From Mucilaginibacter saanensis (GTDB taxonomy: Bacteria; Bacteroidota; Bacteroidia; Sphingobacteriales; Sphingobacteriaceae): DNA of 64,000 bases. The stretch spans positions 1-64,000 of the forward strand of contig NZ_JACHBZ010000008.1 in NCBI RefSeq assembly GCF_014200575.1, read 5' to 3'. Under the pieces are notes generated by a model that worked only from the letters and a program-made list of their open reading frames with translations, was not told where the DNA came from and made no database searches. Shown one piece after another: positions 8,793 to 17,700 of the stretch (position 1 is the stretch's first letter; every line of letters begins with the position of its first letter). The translations under genes were made by a program, and so were the position numbers.

Positions 8793-9167
8793 ATGAGAGA
8801 GCAGAACAAAAAGATTGTCATTTTTGATGATGATGAAGATATACTTTCAATTTGCAGTTATATTTTAGAAGAGCAGGGATGGGAAGTGTATACCTTTACC
8901 GATTGCAATGATATTGTTGAAAAAGTTTCGGCAATTTTACCCGATGTAATCCTGATGGACAATTGGATACCCGATGCTGGAGGTATTATTGCTACCCAAA
9001 CCTTAAAAAAATCAGACGCGTTAAAACATATTCCGGTGATCTACTTTTCGGCCAATAGCGATATTCAGATACTGGCAAGCCACGCCGGCGCCCAAACTTA
9101 CCTGGCTAAGCCTTTTGACCTGGAAGATCTGGAGCGGGTTATTAATAATGTACTTGTAACTGATTAA
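8793..9167 (+). CDS. orphan single-domain response regulator
   Basis: A CheY-like receiver domain of 124 residues with the acidic cluster FDDDED, phospho-acceptor Asp56 (LMDNWIPD), switch Ser in YFSANS and Lys in AKPFD. The frame is open from 8748, but the ATG at 8793 (MREQNKKIVIF) puts the first beta strand at the right distance. No kinase lies next to it and it has no output domain. It is divergent from the GH30-GH5 operon, and any role in regulating it is only a possibility from position. Confidence 0.88.
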   Translation: MREQNKKIVIFDDDEDILSICSYILEEQGWEVYTFTDCNDIVEKVSAILPDVILMDNWIPDAGGIIATQTLKKSDALKHIPVIYFSANSDIQILASHAGAQTYLAKPFDLEDLERVINNVLVTD

Positions 9168-9186
9168 TCTATAAAAAACTACAGCT

Positions 9187-9230
9187 ATAACAGAAAACCC
9201 CATCCGTAAGCGGATGGGGTTTTCTGTTAT
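9187..9230. terminator. bidirectional intrinsic terminator with 20-bp perfect arms
   Basis: ATAACAGAAAACCCCATCCG is repeated exactly in reverse complement after the loop TAAG. Its AAAA/TTTT tracts make it effective for both the response regulator and the convergent barrel-protein gene. Confidence 0.9.
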
Positions 9231-9233
9231 ATA

Positions 9234-12158
9234 CTATTGTGGTCCTCCGGGTACGCCTGGGGCACCACCACCGCCTGGGCCGCCACCGCCTTCACGTCTG
9301 CCACCGCCGTTTCTGAATCCGCGGCCATCATCCTGTACCGGTGCCTTGCCCGCAAACTTTTGCAGGCGCAGGGTAAAGGTAAGCAGGTAATAACGGGCCA
9401 GCCTGTTTACATGCGACTGGGTAATGGAGCTGGCTGTTGTTGCCGATGAGAAGCCTGTATTTTGATTAAACAAATCGAATCCGGACAAGCGCACTGTGGC
9501 CATATTGTTTTTCAGGAATCTGCGCTCCACATACAGGTTTAAAATATTAGGGTTGGTTACCTGTATGTTTGAAGCATATCCATAGTTGTTTGCTTTGGAG
9601 TAATCATAGCTAAAGGTCCAATCGCCAAAGTAGTTTTTACCGTTAAGGCCGATATTCCATGTTCTTACGTTCGAGCTTCCGCTTAGTAAGGGGTTTTGTA
9701 CGGAGTTGCTGGTTCTGTTGATGGCGTAATTGGTTAGTATCTGCGCATCAATTACGTTGGTGATGTCAACCCTGAAACGAACTTCGGGCGTAAACACCAG
9801 GTTTTTGGCAATGTTTTTCTCGGTTGTTTGTGCAAAGGTAGTGGAGTCAACATTGGTTAAGTAACCCACATTGTTGGTGTAGGTTGCTGTACCATTTAAT
9901 GAAACGGTATACTTACGCTCGGCCCATGGTTTTGAGTAAGTTACCCGGCCCGATGCTGTATAATAACCATCGGCATTCAGGTACTGGGTTAAAATGGTAT
10001 TTTGAAACCTTGTGTCGGGAGCATAAGCGCGCGGAAAGGTGATGGTATTGGTTACAACCTGGTTTTGCACCTGTTGAAAGGATAAGTTGGCAAAAAACAC
10101 ATTGCCGGTGGCAAAGCTGAATTTGTTATACCTGATAGAAAAATTGTTGGTGAACGATGGCTTCAGGTCCGGATTTCCCTGAACCGGGTAAAGGGCATTG
10201 GAAAAATCAATAACCGGTTGCAGTTGTGTAAATGCAGGTGCCGAGCTTGATCCGTTATAGTTTACACTAAATGTTTGGCTGCGCGAAAAATTATAGATAA
10301 AACGGGCCGTTGGGATAACATTAAATGTTGATTTGTGGGTAACAACGTCGGTTAACGGCGAATTGCCATCTAAAACAGAAGGCTGTACACCTAAACCTAA
10401 AGTGTAGTTATATTTTTTTTCGATAAAGCGGTAGTTTAAACCAATCCTGTTGGTAGTAAATGTATAATTATACAGGTTACTTAAGGTACTATCGCCTCTG
10501 AAACTTAGTTCTGCTGCATTAAATAGTGTATCTGTTTGCTTATTATTGGTAGTAATGGAGTGGTTAAAGGCATAATTAAGCTCCAGGTATGAACGCTTGC
10601 CCAGCGGCTCCAGGTATGACAGGTTGGTACCATAACTGTTGGTACGGCTGTAGGTATTGATCATTTGATTGGCCGGGGCAGTTGGCGCGCCAGCAGTATA
10701 ATCATAAACCGGGTTTTGGTATGACCAGCTTGGGGCCGAGCTTACCGTAGCCGTGATACTTAAATTACGGCGGTGTTTAAACCGGTGATTAAATAAAGCG
10801 GTAAAGCCGTAGTTAGGGGCCTGCGAGTCGCCGTTGGTAATTGAGGTATAAGCTGAGGTTACTGCACCCTTTTTGGTAAAGTTTACATCATCGGCCTCAT
10901 TGGTATTGGTACCGGCATAAGAAAAAGTAGGTGTTACTTTCAAATAGTTTATAGTGTCAGGCTTATATTCCATGTTCCAGGTAAAGCGATGGTTTATGTT
11001 CTGGTCCTTTTCATTACTGGTTTGTTGCTGTAACGTTGGATTGGTAGCCGATGTGTTTTGCTGAAACGTATTGCTGGTGGTTGATACCGTATTATCGGCA
11101 AAGCTGTAACTACCGTATACCGATAGGTTTTTGCCCCATTGGTCACGGAAGTTGGCCCCAAGCGAGTGCGCATCGGTAATACCGTTTTGTGTAGTGATCA
11201 GGCTGCCGGAGTTGCCCCCGCCCCTGCCTGCATTACCACGACCGCCGCCGCCGCCAAATCCGCCACCACCACCGGTGCTGCCGAAAGAGAAGGTGTTTAC
11301 GTTGGTATTGTTGATGCTTCCTAAAATTGCAATTTGCTGATCGCCGTTAAAGTTAAAGGCATTTAATGATCCTATATAACGGTTTTTGTTGGGGATGCCC
11401 TGGCTTGCAGGCAGTGCATCTTCACCATCGCCAACTGTACCCTGGCCAAAATAACCATGATTCTTATCTTTTCTGATGGTGATGTTCATGATCTTATCAG
11501 GCTCGCCGGTTTTAATACCCGTTAAATTGGCCTGATCGCCATAGTCATCAATCATCTGGATATTTTCAATCACATCGGCAGGCAGGTTTTTGGTAGCGCT
11601 CTGAACATCGCCGCCCATAAAATCCTTACCGTTTATACGCACCTTGGTTACCTGCTTGCCCTGCGTGGTAATGTTACCGTTTACGTCTACATCAACCCCG
11701 GGTAGTTTTTTGATCAAATCCTCGGCGGGTGCATTTTCACGTACCTTATAGGCGCTTGCATTGTATTCAACCGTGTCTTCTTTCAAGGTTACCGGGGTTA
11801 CGCCAACAATGGTAACCAGGCCCAGCATGTTGGTTTGCGATTGTAAAATGATATTACCCAAATCAACCGGTTTACCATCATCAGTAAGTGAAAAGTGTTT
11901 TTTAATGGGTGTAAAACCAATAGACGATATTGTAAGTGCTATTTTATTACCCTTTACTCCGGGAAAGGTAAATTTACCATTAGCATCGGCAATGGATATG
12001 GTGCTATCGCCGCTGTTTGATACCAGCTTAATGCTGCTGCCGGGGAGTGATAGTTTGGTTGAGTCAACTACCGTACCGCTTACATCATGCGTGGTTTGTG
12101 CAAAAGTGTTCATTGCACTTAAAAAGATTAAACTTAAAAAAAGGAGTAGGGGTTTCAT
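9234..12158 (-). CDS. TonB-dependent-receptor-like outer-membrane beta-barrel protein
   Basis: A 974-residue outer-membrane protein. The signal peptide ends at MNTFAQ. A carboxypeptidase-regulatory-like domain (about 22-110, DVSGTVVDSTKLSLPGSSIKL) is followed by a plug-like domain (about 125-235: LIKKLPGVDVDVNGNITTQGK, VRINGKDF). A long beta-barrel of the OMP_b-brl family has a Gly-rich external loop (about 293-315) and an unusual very Gly/Pro-rich C-terminal tail of about 35 residues. There is no SusD gene nearby, so it is not a classical SusC. Such proteins are commonly annotated as TonB-dependent receptor or outer-membrane beta-barrel protein, and their ligand is usually unknown. It is transcribed alone. 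Confidence 0.88.
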   Translation of the reverse strand: MKPLLLFLSLIFLSAMNTFAQTTHDVSGTVVDSTKLSLPGSSIKLVSNSGDSTISIADANGKFTFPGVKGNKIALTISSIGFTPIKKHFSLTDDGKPVDLGNIILQSQTNMLGLVTIVGVTPVTLKEDTVEYNASAYKVRENAPAEDLIKKLPGVDVDVNGNITTQGKQVTKVRINGKDFMGGDVQSATKNLPADVIENIQMIDDYGDQANLTGIKTGEPDKIMNITIRKDKNHGYFGQGTVGDGEDALPASQGIPNKNRYIGSLNAFNFNGDQQIAILGSINNTNVNTFSFGSTGGGGGFGGGGGRGNAGRGGGNSGSLITTQNGITDAHSLGANFRDQWGKNLSVYGSYSFADNTVSTTSNTFQQNTSATNPTLQQQTSNEKDQNINHRFTWNMEYKPDTINYLKVTPTFSYAGTNTNEADDVNFTKKGAVTSAYTSITNGDSQAPNYGFTALFNHRFKHRRNLSITATVSSAPSWSYQNPVYDYTAGAPTAPANQMINTYSRTNSYGTNLSYLEPLGKRSYLELNYAFNHSITTNNKQTDTLFNAAELSFRGDSTLSNLYNYTFTTNRIGLNYRFIEKKYNYTLGLGVQPSVLDGNSPLTDVVTHKSTFNVIPTARFIYNFSRSQTFSVNYNGSSSAPAFTQLQPVIDFSNALYPVQGNPDLKPSFTNNFSIRYNKFSFATGNVFFANLSFQQVQNQVVTNTITFPRAYAPDTRFQNTILTQYLNADGYYTASGRVTYSKPWAERKYTVSLNGTATYTNNVGYLTNVDSTTFAQTTEKNIAKNLVFTPEVRFRVDITNVIDAQILTNYAINRTSNSVQNPLLSGSSNVRTWNIGLNGKNYFGDWTFSYDYSKANNYGYASNIQVTNPNILNLYVERRFLKNNMATVRLSGFDLFNQNTGFSSATTASSITQSHVNRLARYYLLTFTLRLQKFAGKAPVQDDGRGFRNGGGRREGGGGPGGGGAPGVPGGPQ

Positions 12159-12316
12159 AGATATTTATTCAGCTTACAATATTTATTAATTAGTGGTTAG
12201 ACATAATTCGGATGCAAATGTTCAACTTATAATGTATTAAATGATAAAAAATCATAGGATTGTTACACTAAGGGTATCTAAACGCTTATAAATCATATCA
12301 TTGTTACAGGTGCTCC

Positions 12317-12351
12317 CACAAAAAAAGCCAGCATTGCCGGCCTTTTTTGTG
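12317..12351 (-). terminator. intrinsic terminator of the collagen-like gene
   Basis: On the minus strand CACAAAAAAGGCCGGC, loop, then a mostly complementary GCTGGC followed by seven T and GTG. It lies 16 bp beyond the collagen-like stop. Confidence 0.75.
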
Positions 12352-12366
12352 AAGGTTTATGGATAA

Positions 12367-13074
12367 CTAATTTATATGCAAGGCGTTTGCAACTTCGTTA
12401 TAGTTTTTAAGATTGATGCCGGGGTGTGCAACCTGCATGGTGGTAACATCGCCGCCAGGGATAACAACAATTTTAAAATCGAGCCCGGATTGTGAAAAAT
12501 TTGCCTTAATGTTTACATATCCTACCCCAAAATCAGATAGTGTTATGGTACGGTCAACCTCGCTGTAAGGCAGTGCGAAATAGCCGCCTGTACTGCCAGT
12601 GGTTCTGAAATACACTAAAACAATGCCTTTATCAACAATATCCTGCGTAATGGCTGGTAGTGTAAAAGTGGTAAAGCCGGTTAAAGTAACGCTTTTATTA
12701 ATAAACAGATAGCTTTTTACATTGAGTGAACCATCGGCTCCCGCGGGGCCTGTTGCGCCCGTGGCACCTGTTGCTCCATTGGCTCCTGCAGCACCCGTAG
12801 CTCCCGTTGCCCCGGTAGCGCCTGTGGCCCCTGTTGCGCCCGTCGCTCCATTGGCTCCCGCCGCGCCGGTTGCTCCTGTTGCCCCGGTAGCGCCCGCAGC
12901 ACCGGTAGCCCCTTGCGGGCCTGAAGGTCCCTGTGCTCCGGTAGCTCCTTGAGGGCCTTGTGCTCCATCGGCTCCTGACGCCCCGGCAGGGCCTGGGGTT
13001 TTGTCGGTTTTGCAGGCACTGATACTAAAAAGGCACGCGAAAAAGGCCGTAAAAAAGAGTCTTTGTATGCTCAT
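12367..13074 (-). CDS. collagen-like triple-helix-repeat lipoprotein
   Basis: A 235-residue exported lipoprotein. The signal peptide ends in a lipobox FSISAC with Cys20. Residues about 31-118 are uninterrupted Gly-X-Y triplets, dominated by GAT, GAA, GAN and GPQ, the collagen triple-helix repeat. A C-terminal globular domain of about 115 residues ([17 protein letters not shown] onward) has no family I recognise. Bacterial collagen-like proteins form trimeric stalks at the cell surface, and the globular part may act as trimerisation or binding head. The DNA of the repeat is itself repetitive, so its length probably varies between strains. Threonine-rich Y positions, rather than hydroxyproline, fit bacterial collagens. 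Confidence 0.85.
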   Translation of the reverse strand: MSIQRLFFTAFFACLFSISACKTDKTPGPAGASGADGAQGPQGATGAQGPSGPQGATGAAGATGATGATGAAGANGATGATGATGATGATGATGAAGANGATGATGATGPAGADGSLNVKSYLFINKSVTLTGFTTFTLPAITQDIVDKGIVLVYFRTTGSTGGYFALPYSEVDRTITLSDFGVGYVNIKANFSQSGLDFKIVVIPGGDVTTMQVAHPGINLKNYNEVANALHIN

Positions 13075-13275
13075 GTACTTGTATTTTTTAGGTTGTATAG
13101 TAACATTATTACGGATGCACTAATAATTAGTTGCATAATGTAAACCGGCAATGAAATGTGCTGCGGTTTGATTTTACTTGAAATCAGGTAGTTATAAAGG
13201 CCGGAATGTAAAATTTTGAAGAAAACAACAACAAAACGCATTTAAATTTCGTTGTACTTAAAATCAAATTAACCT

Positions 13276-13548
13276 ATGAACAACATTGGCGGAACATTGC
13301 ACTCAAGGGTGCACAATTGGATAGATGCAATAGGCTTTCGGCTAAACGCGTCCCAAACAAATGACAAGAGTCATGTTACCACAAATCATTATTTTTTTGA
13401 AACTTTTAACTTTTTTGAGAAAAAGCGCCGGGATCACCCGGAAAGCACCAAGTTTTTATGCTTTGATGCCTATGGCGAAAAAATCAATGTGAAATCGTTA
13501 CTGGATCTTCAGGTTGCTTTTTTTGAAAACATCAGCCAGCTTAAATAG
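13276..13548 (+). CDS. small hypothetical protein
   Basis: A 90-residue ORF (MNNIGGTLHSRVHNWIDAIGF...) with no signal peptide and no family I recognise. It is followed by a strong terminator at 13618-13645, and composition and codon use look coding (FETFNFFEKKRRDHPES, KSLLDLQVAFFENISQLK). It lies between two genes on the other strand. The pattern of charged and aromatic residues suggests a small soluble protein. No function is proposed. Confidence 0.5.
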   Translation: MNNIGGTLHSRVHNWIDAIGFRLNASQTNDKSHVTTNHYFFETFNFFEKKRRDHPESTKFLCFDAYGEKINVKSLLDLQVAFFENISQLK

Positions 13549-13617
13549 TTTATTTAGGCCGTATAGCCAAAACCAATGTTTGGTTATGTAGCGGCACTGT
13601 TTTTTCGGGGAATAAAA

Positions 13618-13645
13618 AACCCTGCTTATTTTGATAAGCAGGGTT
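13618..13645. terminator. bidirectional intrinsic terminator
   Basis: AACCCTGCTTA and its exact complement TAAGCAGGGTT flank the loop TTTTGA, with an A-run before it (a U-run for the minus strand). It ends the metalloprotease gene and possibly the small + strand ORF. Confidence 0.85.
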
Positions 13646-13669
13646 GGAATAATGGCTTCTTAAAGCCAA

Positions 13670-16315
13670 TTAGTTAGCAACATCGGTTCGCGGCCAGCAG
13701 TTCATATAGCCACTACCATCATTATTATCTTTAATAACTTCGTTAGTATTAATACCACGCGTTAATCCGGCCGGGAAATTAATTACCGGTTTATTGGGAT
13801 TGAGGGCGTCCTTAATACGCAGGTGCAGATCGGCATAATGTGCCGAGGTTATGGCATCGCCTCCTTTAGGCAGCCCGGCATCAATCTTTTTCAATTCGGC
13901 CCGTACCATCGGCCTGATATCAGACAAAGCAATATTTATCGGGGTAAATCCGTAATAAGCCAGTTGGGTGCTTGAAAAACCAGGGATAGCCACACTCTGA
14001 TCAGTATTTAACAAACCCTTCAGGTTTTCAATATAGCCACGTTGCAGGTTGCGTTTAAAGGCATCCGGTTTATTGGCCGCAAAAATTCCCGAATGTAAAT
14101 TGCTAAACAGTTCTGCAACGGTAAAGGCGTTATTGCCATTTTTGCCCTCGTTATCATACATACGTGCCAGTCTTGATGGGTTAAGCACATTGGCCAATAC
14201 TGCCACCTGTATAGCTTTGATGCGGTTAAGTACCAAACCATTGTCAAACTTGCTTAGCTCGGGCTTGTTTATTAACCAAAACGGGGTATCAAACAGTTGT
14301 TTGTTTAAAAATACGATGGCATCTTGCTGGCGGCTTTTGCTTACAAAATCATAAACAGCACCTTTTTGATCATACGTTTTAAAGTTTTCATTCATGCCGC
14401 CAATGTTGGTGGTTACATGGCCCATATAACGGTAAAACTGATTAATTACCTCGCCGTACAGTTCTGATACATCGCTAAAGTTTTCGTTTTTCTGGTAGGT
14501 CCATTTTTCAAGATTGGGCAAAATGCGCTTTAAGTTGGCTATGCCATAAGTACCGGCTTTCATGGCATTGTCGCCAAGGTCCTCGTTTTGCAGGCGCGGG
14601 TCAATGGAAGTGCCCTGTCTGCCATAGTAATAAAGCGGATTGCCAGCGTTTTTGTTGGTCCAGCCGGCCAGTATTTCTTTTTCCTGCTGCGGGGTTTTAT
14701 TCCCTGGGAACCAGCTGTACCCCCATTTAATTGACCACAGATCGTACTCGCCTATTTGCGGATAAAGATGGGTAACGCCATCGCCGGGTTGCGCTATGTA
14801 GTTAAAGCGGGCATAATCCATGATGGATGGTGCGGTGCCATGCTTATCAGTAAATGATTTTGAGCGTAGTGAATCAACCGGATAAGCATAGCTTGATCCA
14901 AAATTGTGCGGCAAGCCCAGAGTATGCCCAATTTCATGTGATGATACAAAACGAATCAACTCACCCATTTGCTCGTCAGTAAACTGGGCCTTGCGGGCGT
15001 TAGGGTTTACGGCAGCAGTTTGTATCAGATACCAATCGCGCAATAAGCTCATCACATTGTGGTACCAGCCTACGTGACTCTCCAGGATCTCGCCCGTGCG
15101 CGGATCAGAAACATGGGGGCCATAAGCGTTTTCGACATCTGATGCAAAATACCTGATCACGCTATAGCGTGCATCTTCGGTACTAAACTCCGGATCCTGC
15201 TTTGCTGTTGGGGCCTCCTTGCCTACGATGGCATTTTTAAATCCGGCCGCTTCAAATGCCTTGTTCCAGTCATTGATACCCTGAATAAGATAAGGCACCC
15301 ATTTTTTTGGCGTAGCCGGATCAATGTAGTACACAATTTGTTTTTTAGGTTCAACCAATTCGCCTTTGGCATAGGCAACCGGGTCTTTGGGTTCCAGTTT
15401 CCAGCGGTGTATGTAGGCGGTTACCTGGGCCTTTTGGGCGTTGGTGCCATAGTCTGTTTGGCGCTGACCAAAAAAGCCAACCCGTTCATCACTGATGCGG
15501 GCCTTCATTGGAATTTTAGGCAGCAGCAGCATGGAGGTATTCAACTCAAAGGTTACGGCGCCGGTGCTGTTATCAGTTGGCGACTCGCCCGAGCGGTAAG
15601 TTTTTAACGTACGGGCCTCCAGGTTTATCGGGAAGCTTTTAATGGTATCAATGTATGACCGAGTATTATCAACGCCCGAAATTTTGTAAGCCTTCTTGAT
15701 ATCATCTGTAAGGCCAATGGCGGTAATATCGCCATTATAAAAATCGGTAACATCAATAAGCACCCCGGTGGTATCTTTATTGAAGGCTTTAATGTCAAAT
15801 GAAGCCAGCACAGCATCCAGGTTGGAGTTTTTTACAGACTCATACATATCGGAGGTACTATCGGCCCTGATGGAGTAGCTTGGTACCCTGATTAAAACTT
15901 GCTTATCATGGCGTTCCCATTTCCACACCTGGTCATTCAGCTTTTCGCCGCCGTATTGTTGCCCAAAGGTTTTTAAACCGCCTGGAGTTTTAACAAAACG
16001 GGTAACCACCAACATTTCGCGGTTAATTAATGAATCGGGAATTTCGTAGTAGTATTTACCATCAACCTTATAGGTGTTAAAAAGACCGCTATCTGCCTTA
16101 ACCTTTCCGGTTATTACCTCGCTGAATTTTTTAATGCCCTCTTTTTTAGGCGTACCCACGGTTGCGGTTGACACAGTTCCGGCCGGGCCGGCAGTAGTTT
16201 TTAAGGTAAGGGTTTGATTGGCTGTTTGTTTTTTGGTAGCACACGAACTGGCTAAAACAGCAAATATACACGCAGCGCCGCGTAAATAACGGCCCGCAAG
16301 GTAGGGTGTTTTCAT
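13670..16315 (-). CDS. zinc-dependent metalloprotease, DUF5117/DUF4953 type, lipoprotein
   Basis: An 881-residue exported protein. The lipobox LASSC follows a signal peptide starting at MKTPYLAGRYLRG. The N-terminal half contains the DUF5118/DUF5117 region (KFSEVITGKVKADSGLFNTYK...). The catalytic motif HEIGHTLGLPHN begins at His460 and gives the zinc ligands His460, His464 and His470 of the metzincin-type HExxHxxGxxH, with Glu461 as catalytic base. A downstream Met stretch (SIMDYARFNY) plays the Met-turn role. The C-terminal part is the DUF4953 region. The family is common in Bacteroidota and thought to act in the periplasm or at the cell surface. The substrate is unknown. It appears to be transcribed alone, although the PDZ protease gene is immediately upstream on the same strand. 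Confidence 0.88.
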   Translation of the reverse strand: MKTPYLAGRYLRGAACIFAVLASSCATKKQTANQTLTLKTTAGPAGTVSTATVGTPKKEGIKKFSEVITGKVKADSGLFNTYKVDGKYYYEIPDSLINREMLVVTRFVKTPGGLKTFGQQYGGEKLNDQVWKWERHDKQVLIRVPSYSIRADSTSDMYESVKNSNLDAVLASFDIKAFNKDTTGVLIDVTDFYNGDITAIGLTDDIKKAYKISGVDNTRSYIDTIKSFPINLEARTLKTYRSGESPTDNSTGAVTFELNTSMLLLPKIPMKARISDERVGFFGQRQTDYGTNAQKAQVTAYIHRWKLEPKDPVAYAKGELVEPKKQIVYYIDPATPKKWVPYLIQGINDWNKAFEAAGFKNAIVGKEAPTAKQDPEFSTEDARYSVIRYFASDVENAYGPHVSDPRTGEILESHVGWYHNVMSLLRDWYLIQTAAVNPNARKAQFTDEQMGELIRFVSSHEIGHTLGLPHNFGSSYAYPVDSLRSKSFTDKHGTAPSIMDYARFNYIAQPGDGVTHLYPQIGEYDLWSIKWGYSWFPGNKTPQQEKEILAGWTNKNAGNPLYYYGRQGTSIDPRLQNEDLGDNAMKAGTYGIANLKRILPNLEKWTYQKNENFSDVSELYGEVINQFYRYMGHVTTNIGGMNENFKTYDQKGAVYDFVSKSRQQDAIVFLNKQLFDTPFWLINKPELSKFDNGLVLNRIKAIQVAVLANVLNPSRLARMYDNEGKNGNNAFTVAELFSNLHSGIFAANKPDAFKRNLQRGYIENLKGLLNTDQSVAIPGFSSTQLAYYGFTPINIALSDIRPMVRAELKKIDAGLPKGGDAITSAHYADLHLRIKDALNPNKPVINFPAGLTRGINTNEVIKDNNDGSGYMNCWPRTDVAN

Positions 16316-16395
16316 TTAGTTAATAGTTTGAAACGTAAACTTAATAAAATATCGCCTTTATAATAACTGCATTGGGCTTGCAGTATAAATAATTT

Positions 16396-17643
16396 TTAAA
16401 TGCGGCGCTTTAGGGTAAGTACTACCTTGTCGAACTTTTTATCATGATAAACATCAAGCAAAAGGCTGCGGTCGTTTCGTGATTTAAACAGATCATCAAT
16501 TTCTTCGAGGGTCATTTTGGATACGGGCTTAAAATTAATGGTCACAATTTCGTCGTCCTTTTCCAGTCCAACCTCATCCCCTGCAGATCCGGGTTCAACC
16601 CGGTTAATGATGATACGGTCAAAATTATCGCCAGCGGCATAATACTCCAACCCGCTCATGTCATGTTCAAAGGGCTCCTTAAAACTGGAACTGGGTTTTA
16701 AATACATGGTGTTGTGCGGGTAATCTAATATCACAGAAAAACGCTTGAGTATGCCGATGCCTAAATTGCCATCACGTTGTACAGATAGCCCGTTCTGATT
16801 GTTGCTGGCATCAGGGAAAGATGCTATCACCTGCTTGACCTTAAATTTGCCCAGCTCTAATGATTCCAGCCGCCCTATATAACCATTGATAGGGCCGTTA
16901 AGGCCGATGCCCAAATTGGCCGATGCAATAAATTTTTGAGGCAGGCCGTATTTTTTGATAACATTTTCAAGCGAAATAGGATGCCCGGCACCCAGGTCAA
17001 TGATCAGTTTGGTTTTTATATTTTCGCCGGTTTGCAGTTTTACCCAGGCTTCTACATAAGGTTTTCTGTCTTCGACGGTGATGGGTATGGGTACCCCTTT
17101 CCTGAATACCTTTACATCCTTTGATCGCCAAACGGTTAAGGTACTGTCCTGCACATTAATTTTAACGGCCAGGTTATTAAAAAACTCATAGCCAATTAAA
17201 CCATGTATAGGCATACCGGCATAGCCCGACAGGCTGAAGAGGTCCTTTTTTAGGATGGCCGCTGCCACGTCATAACTTACCAGGCCCGGAATTTCAACAT
17301 CAAGGGGGGATGTCACATAGGCTTCGGAGTCTTCCCCCTCGCCAAGTCCGGGTATTTTTAATGTACGTTTGTTCGGAATATAAATAGAATCGGCTAATTT
17401 GGGATCGGTGATGATCATGAGCCCAACGCCGGTATCTAATATGAAATTATATGGGCCCTTATGATTAATATTTAGCTTGATTACCATAAGGCTGCGTACC
17501 AGTTTAAAGGGCAGGGTTACCTTTTTTTTATGATAGTCGAGATCAAAGTATTGTGCCTGTGCCGCCAAAAAGCAAAACGAAAGTAAACATGCAAGCCACA
17601 GGGCCCGGAATTGCTTTATTTGGTGAAAAAACTTAAGTGGCAA
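16396..17643 (-). CDS. exported retropepsin-like aspartyl protease with PDZ domain
   Basis: A 415-residue protein with a signal peptide (ends near AAQAQ). Two pepsin-like half-sites are seen: Asp70 in FILDTGVG and Asp216 in LIIDLGAG, as in the PF13650 aspartyl protease family. A PDZ domain follows (about 330-410: INRVEPGSAGDEVGLEKDDEIVTIN). In this family the PDZ domain probably binds substrate C-termini or controls access. The second site reads DLGAG rather than the canonical DTG/DSG, a common variant in bacterial members. It lies 80 bp upstream of the metalloprotease gene and diverges from dacB, so the three form an envelope-proteolysis neighbourhood. Confidence 0.8.
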   Translation of the reverse strand: MPLKFFHQIKQFRALWLACLLSFCFLAAQAQYFDLDYHKKKVTLPFKLVRSLMVIKLNINHKGPYNFILDTGVGLMIITDPKLADSIYIPNKRTLKIPGLGEGEDSEAYVTSPLDVEIPGLVSYDVAAAILKKDLFSLSGYAGMPIHGLIGYEFFNNLAVKINVQDSTLTVWRSKDVKVFRKGVPIPITVEDRKPYVEAWVKLQTGENIKTKLIIDLGAGHPISLENVIKKYGLPQKFIASANLGIGLNGPINGYIGRLESLELGKFKVKQVIASFPDASNNQNGLSVQRDGNLGIGILKRFSVILDYPHNTMYLKPSSSFKEPFEHDMSGLEYYAAGDNFDRIIINRVEPGSAGDEVGLEKDDEIVTINFKPVSKMTLEEIDDLFKSRNDRSLLLDVYHDKKFDKVVLTLKRRI

Positions 17644-17700
17644 GTTATTATAGTTGGTATATTAAATTTACAACAATAATTGGTTAAATTGAATTAAATT

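Noticed and set aside
9234..12158. SusC of a polysaccharide-utilisation locus
   Set aside because: No SusD gene lies nearby and the protein resembles the OMP_b-brl group rather than SusC.
12722..12952. Pro-Val-Ala repeat ORF on the plus strand
   Set aside because: It is the antisense reading of the Gly-X-Y collagen repeat and has no independent support.
12722..12990. CRISPR-like or tandem repeat array
   Set aside because: The periodicity is 9 bp in frame and codes for Gly-X-Y triplets; there are no spacers.
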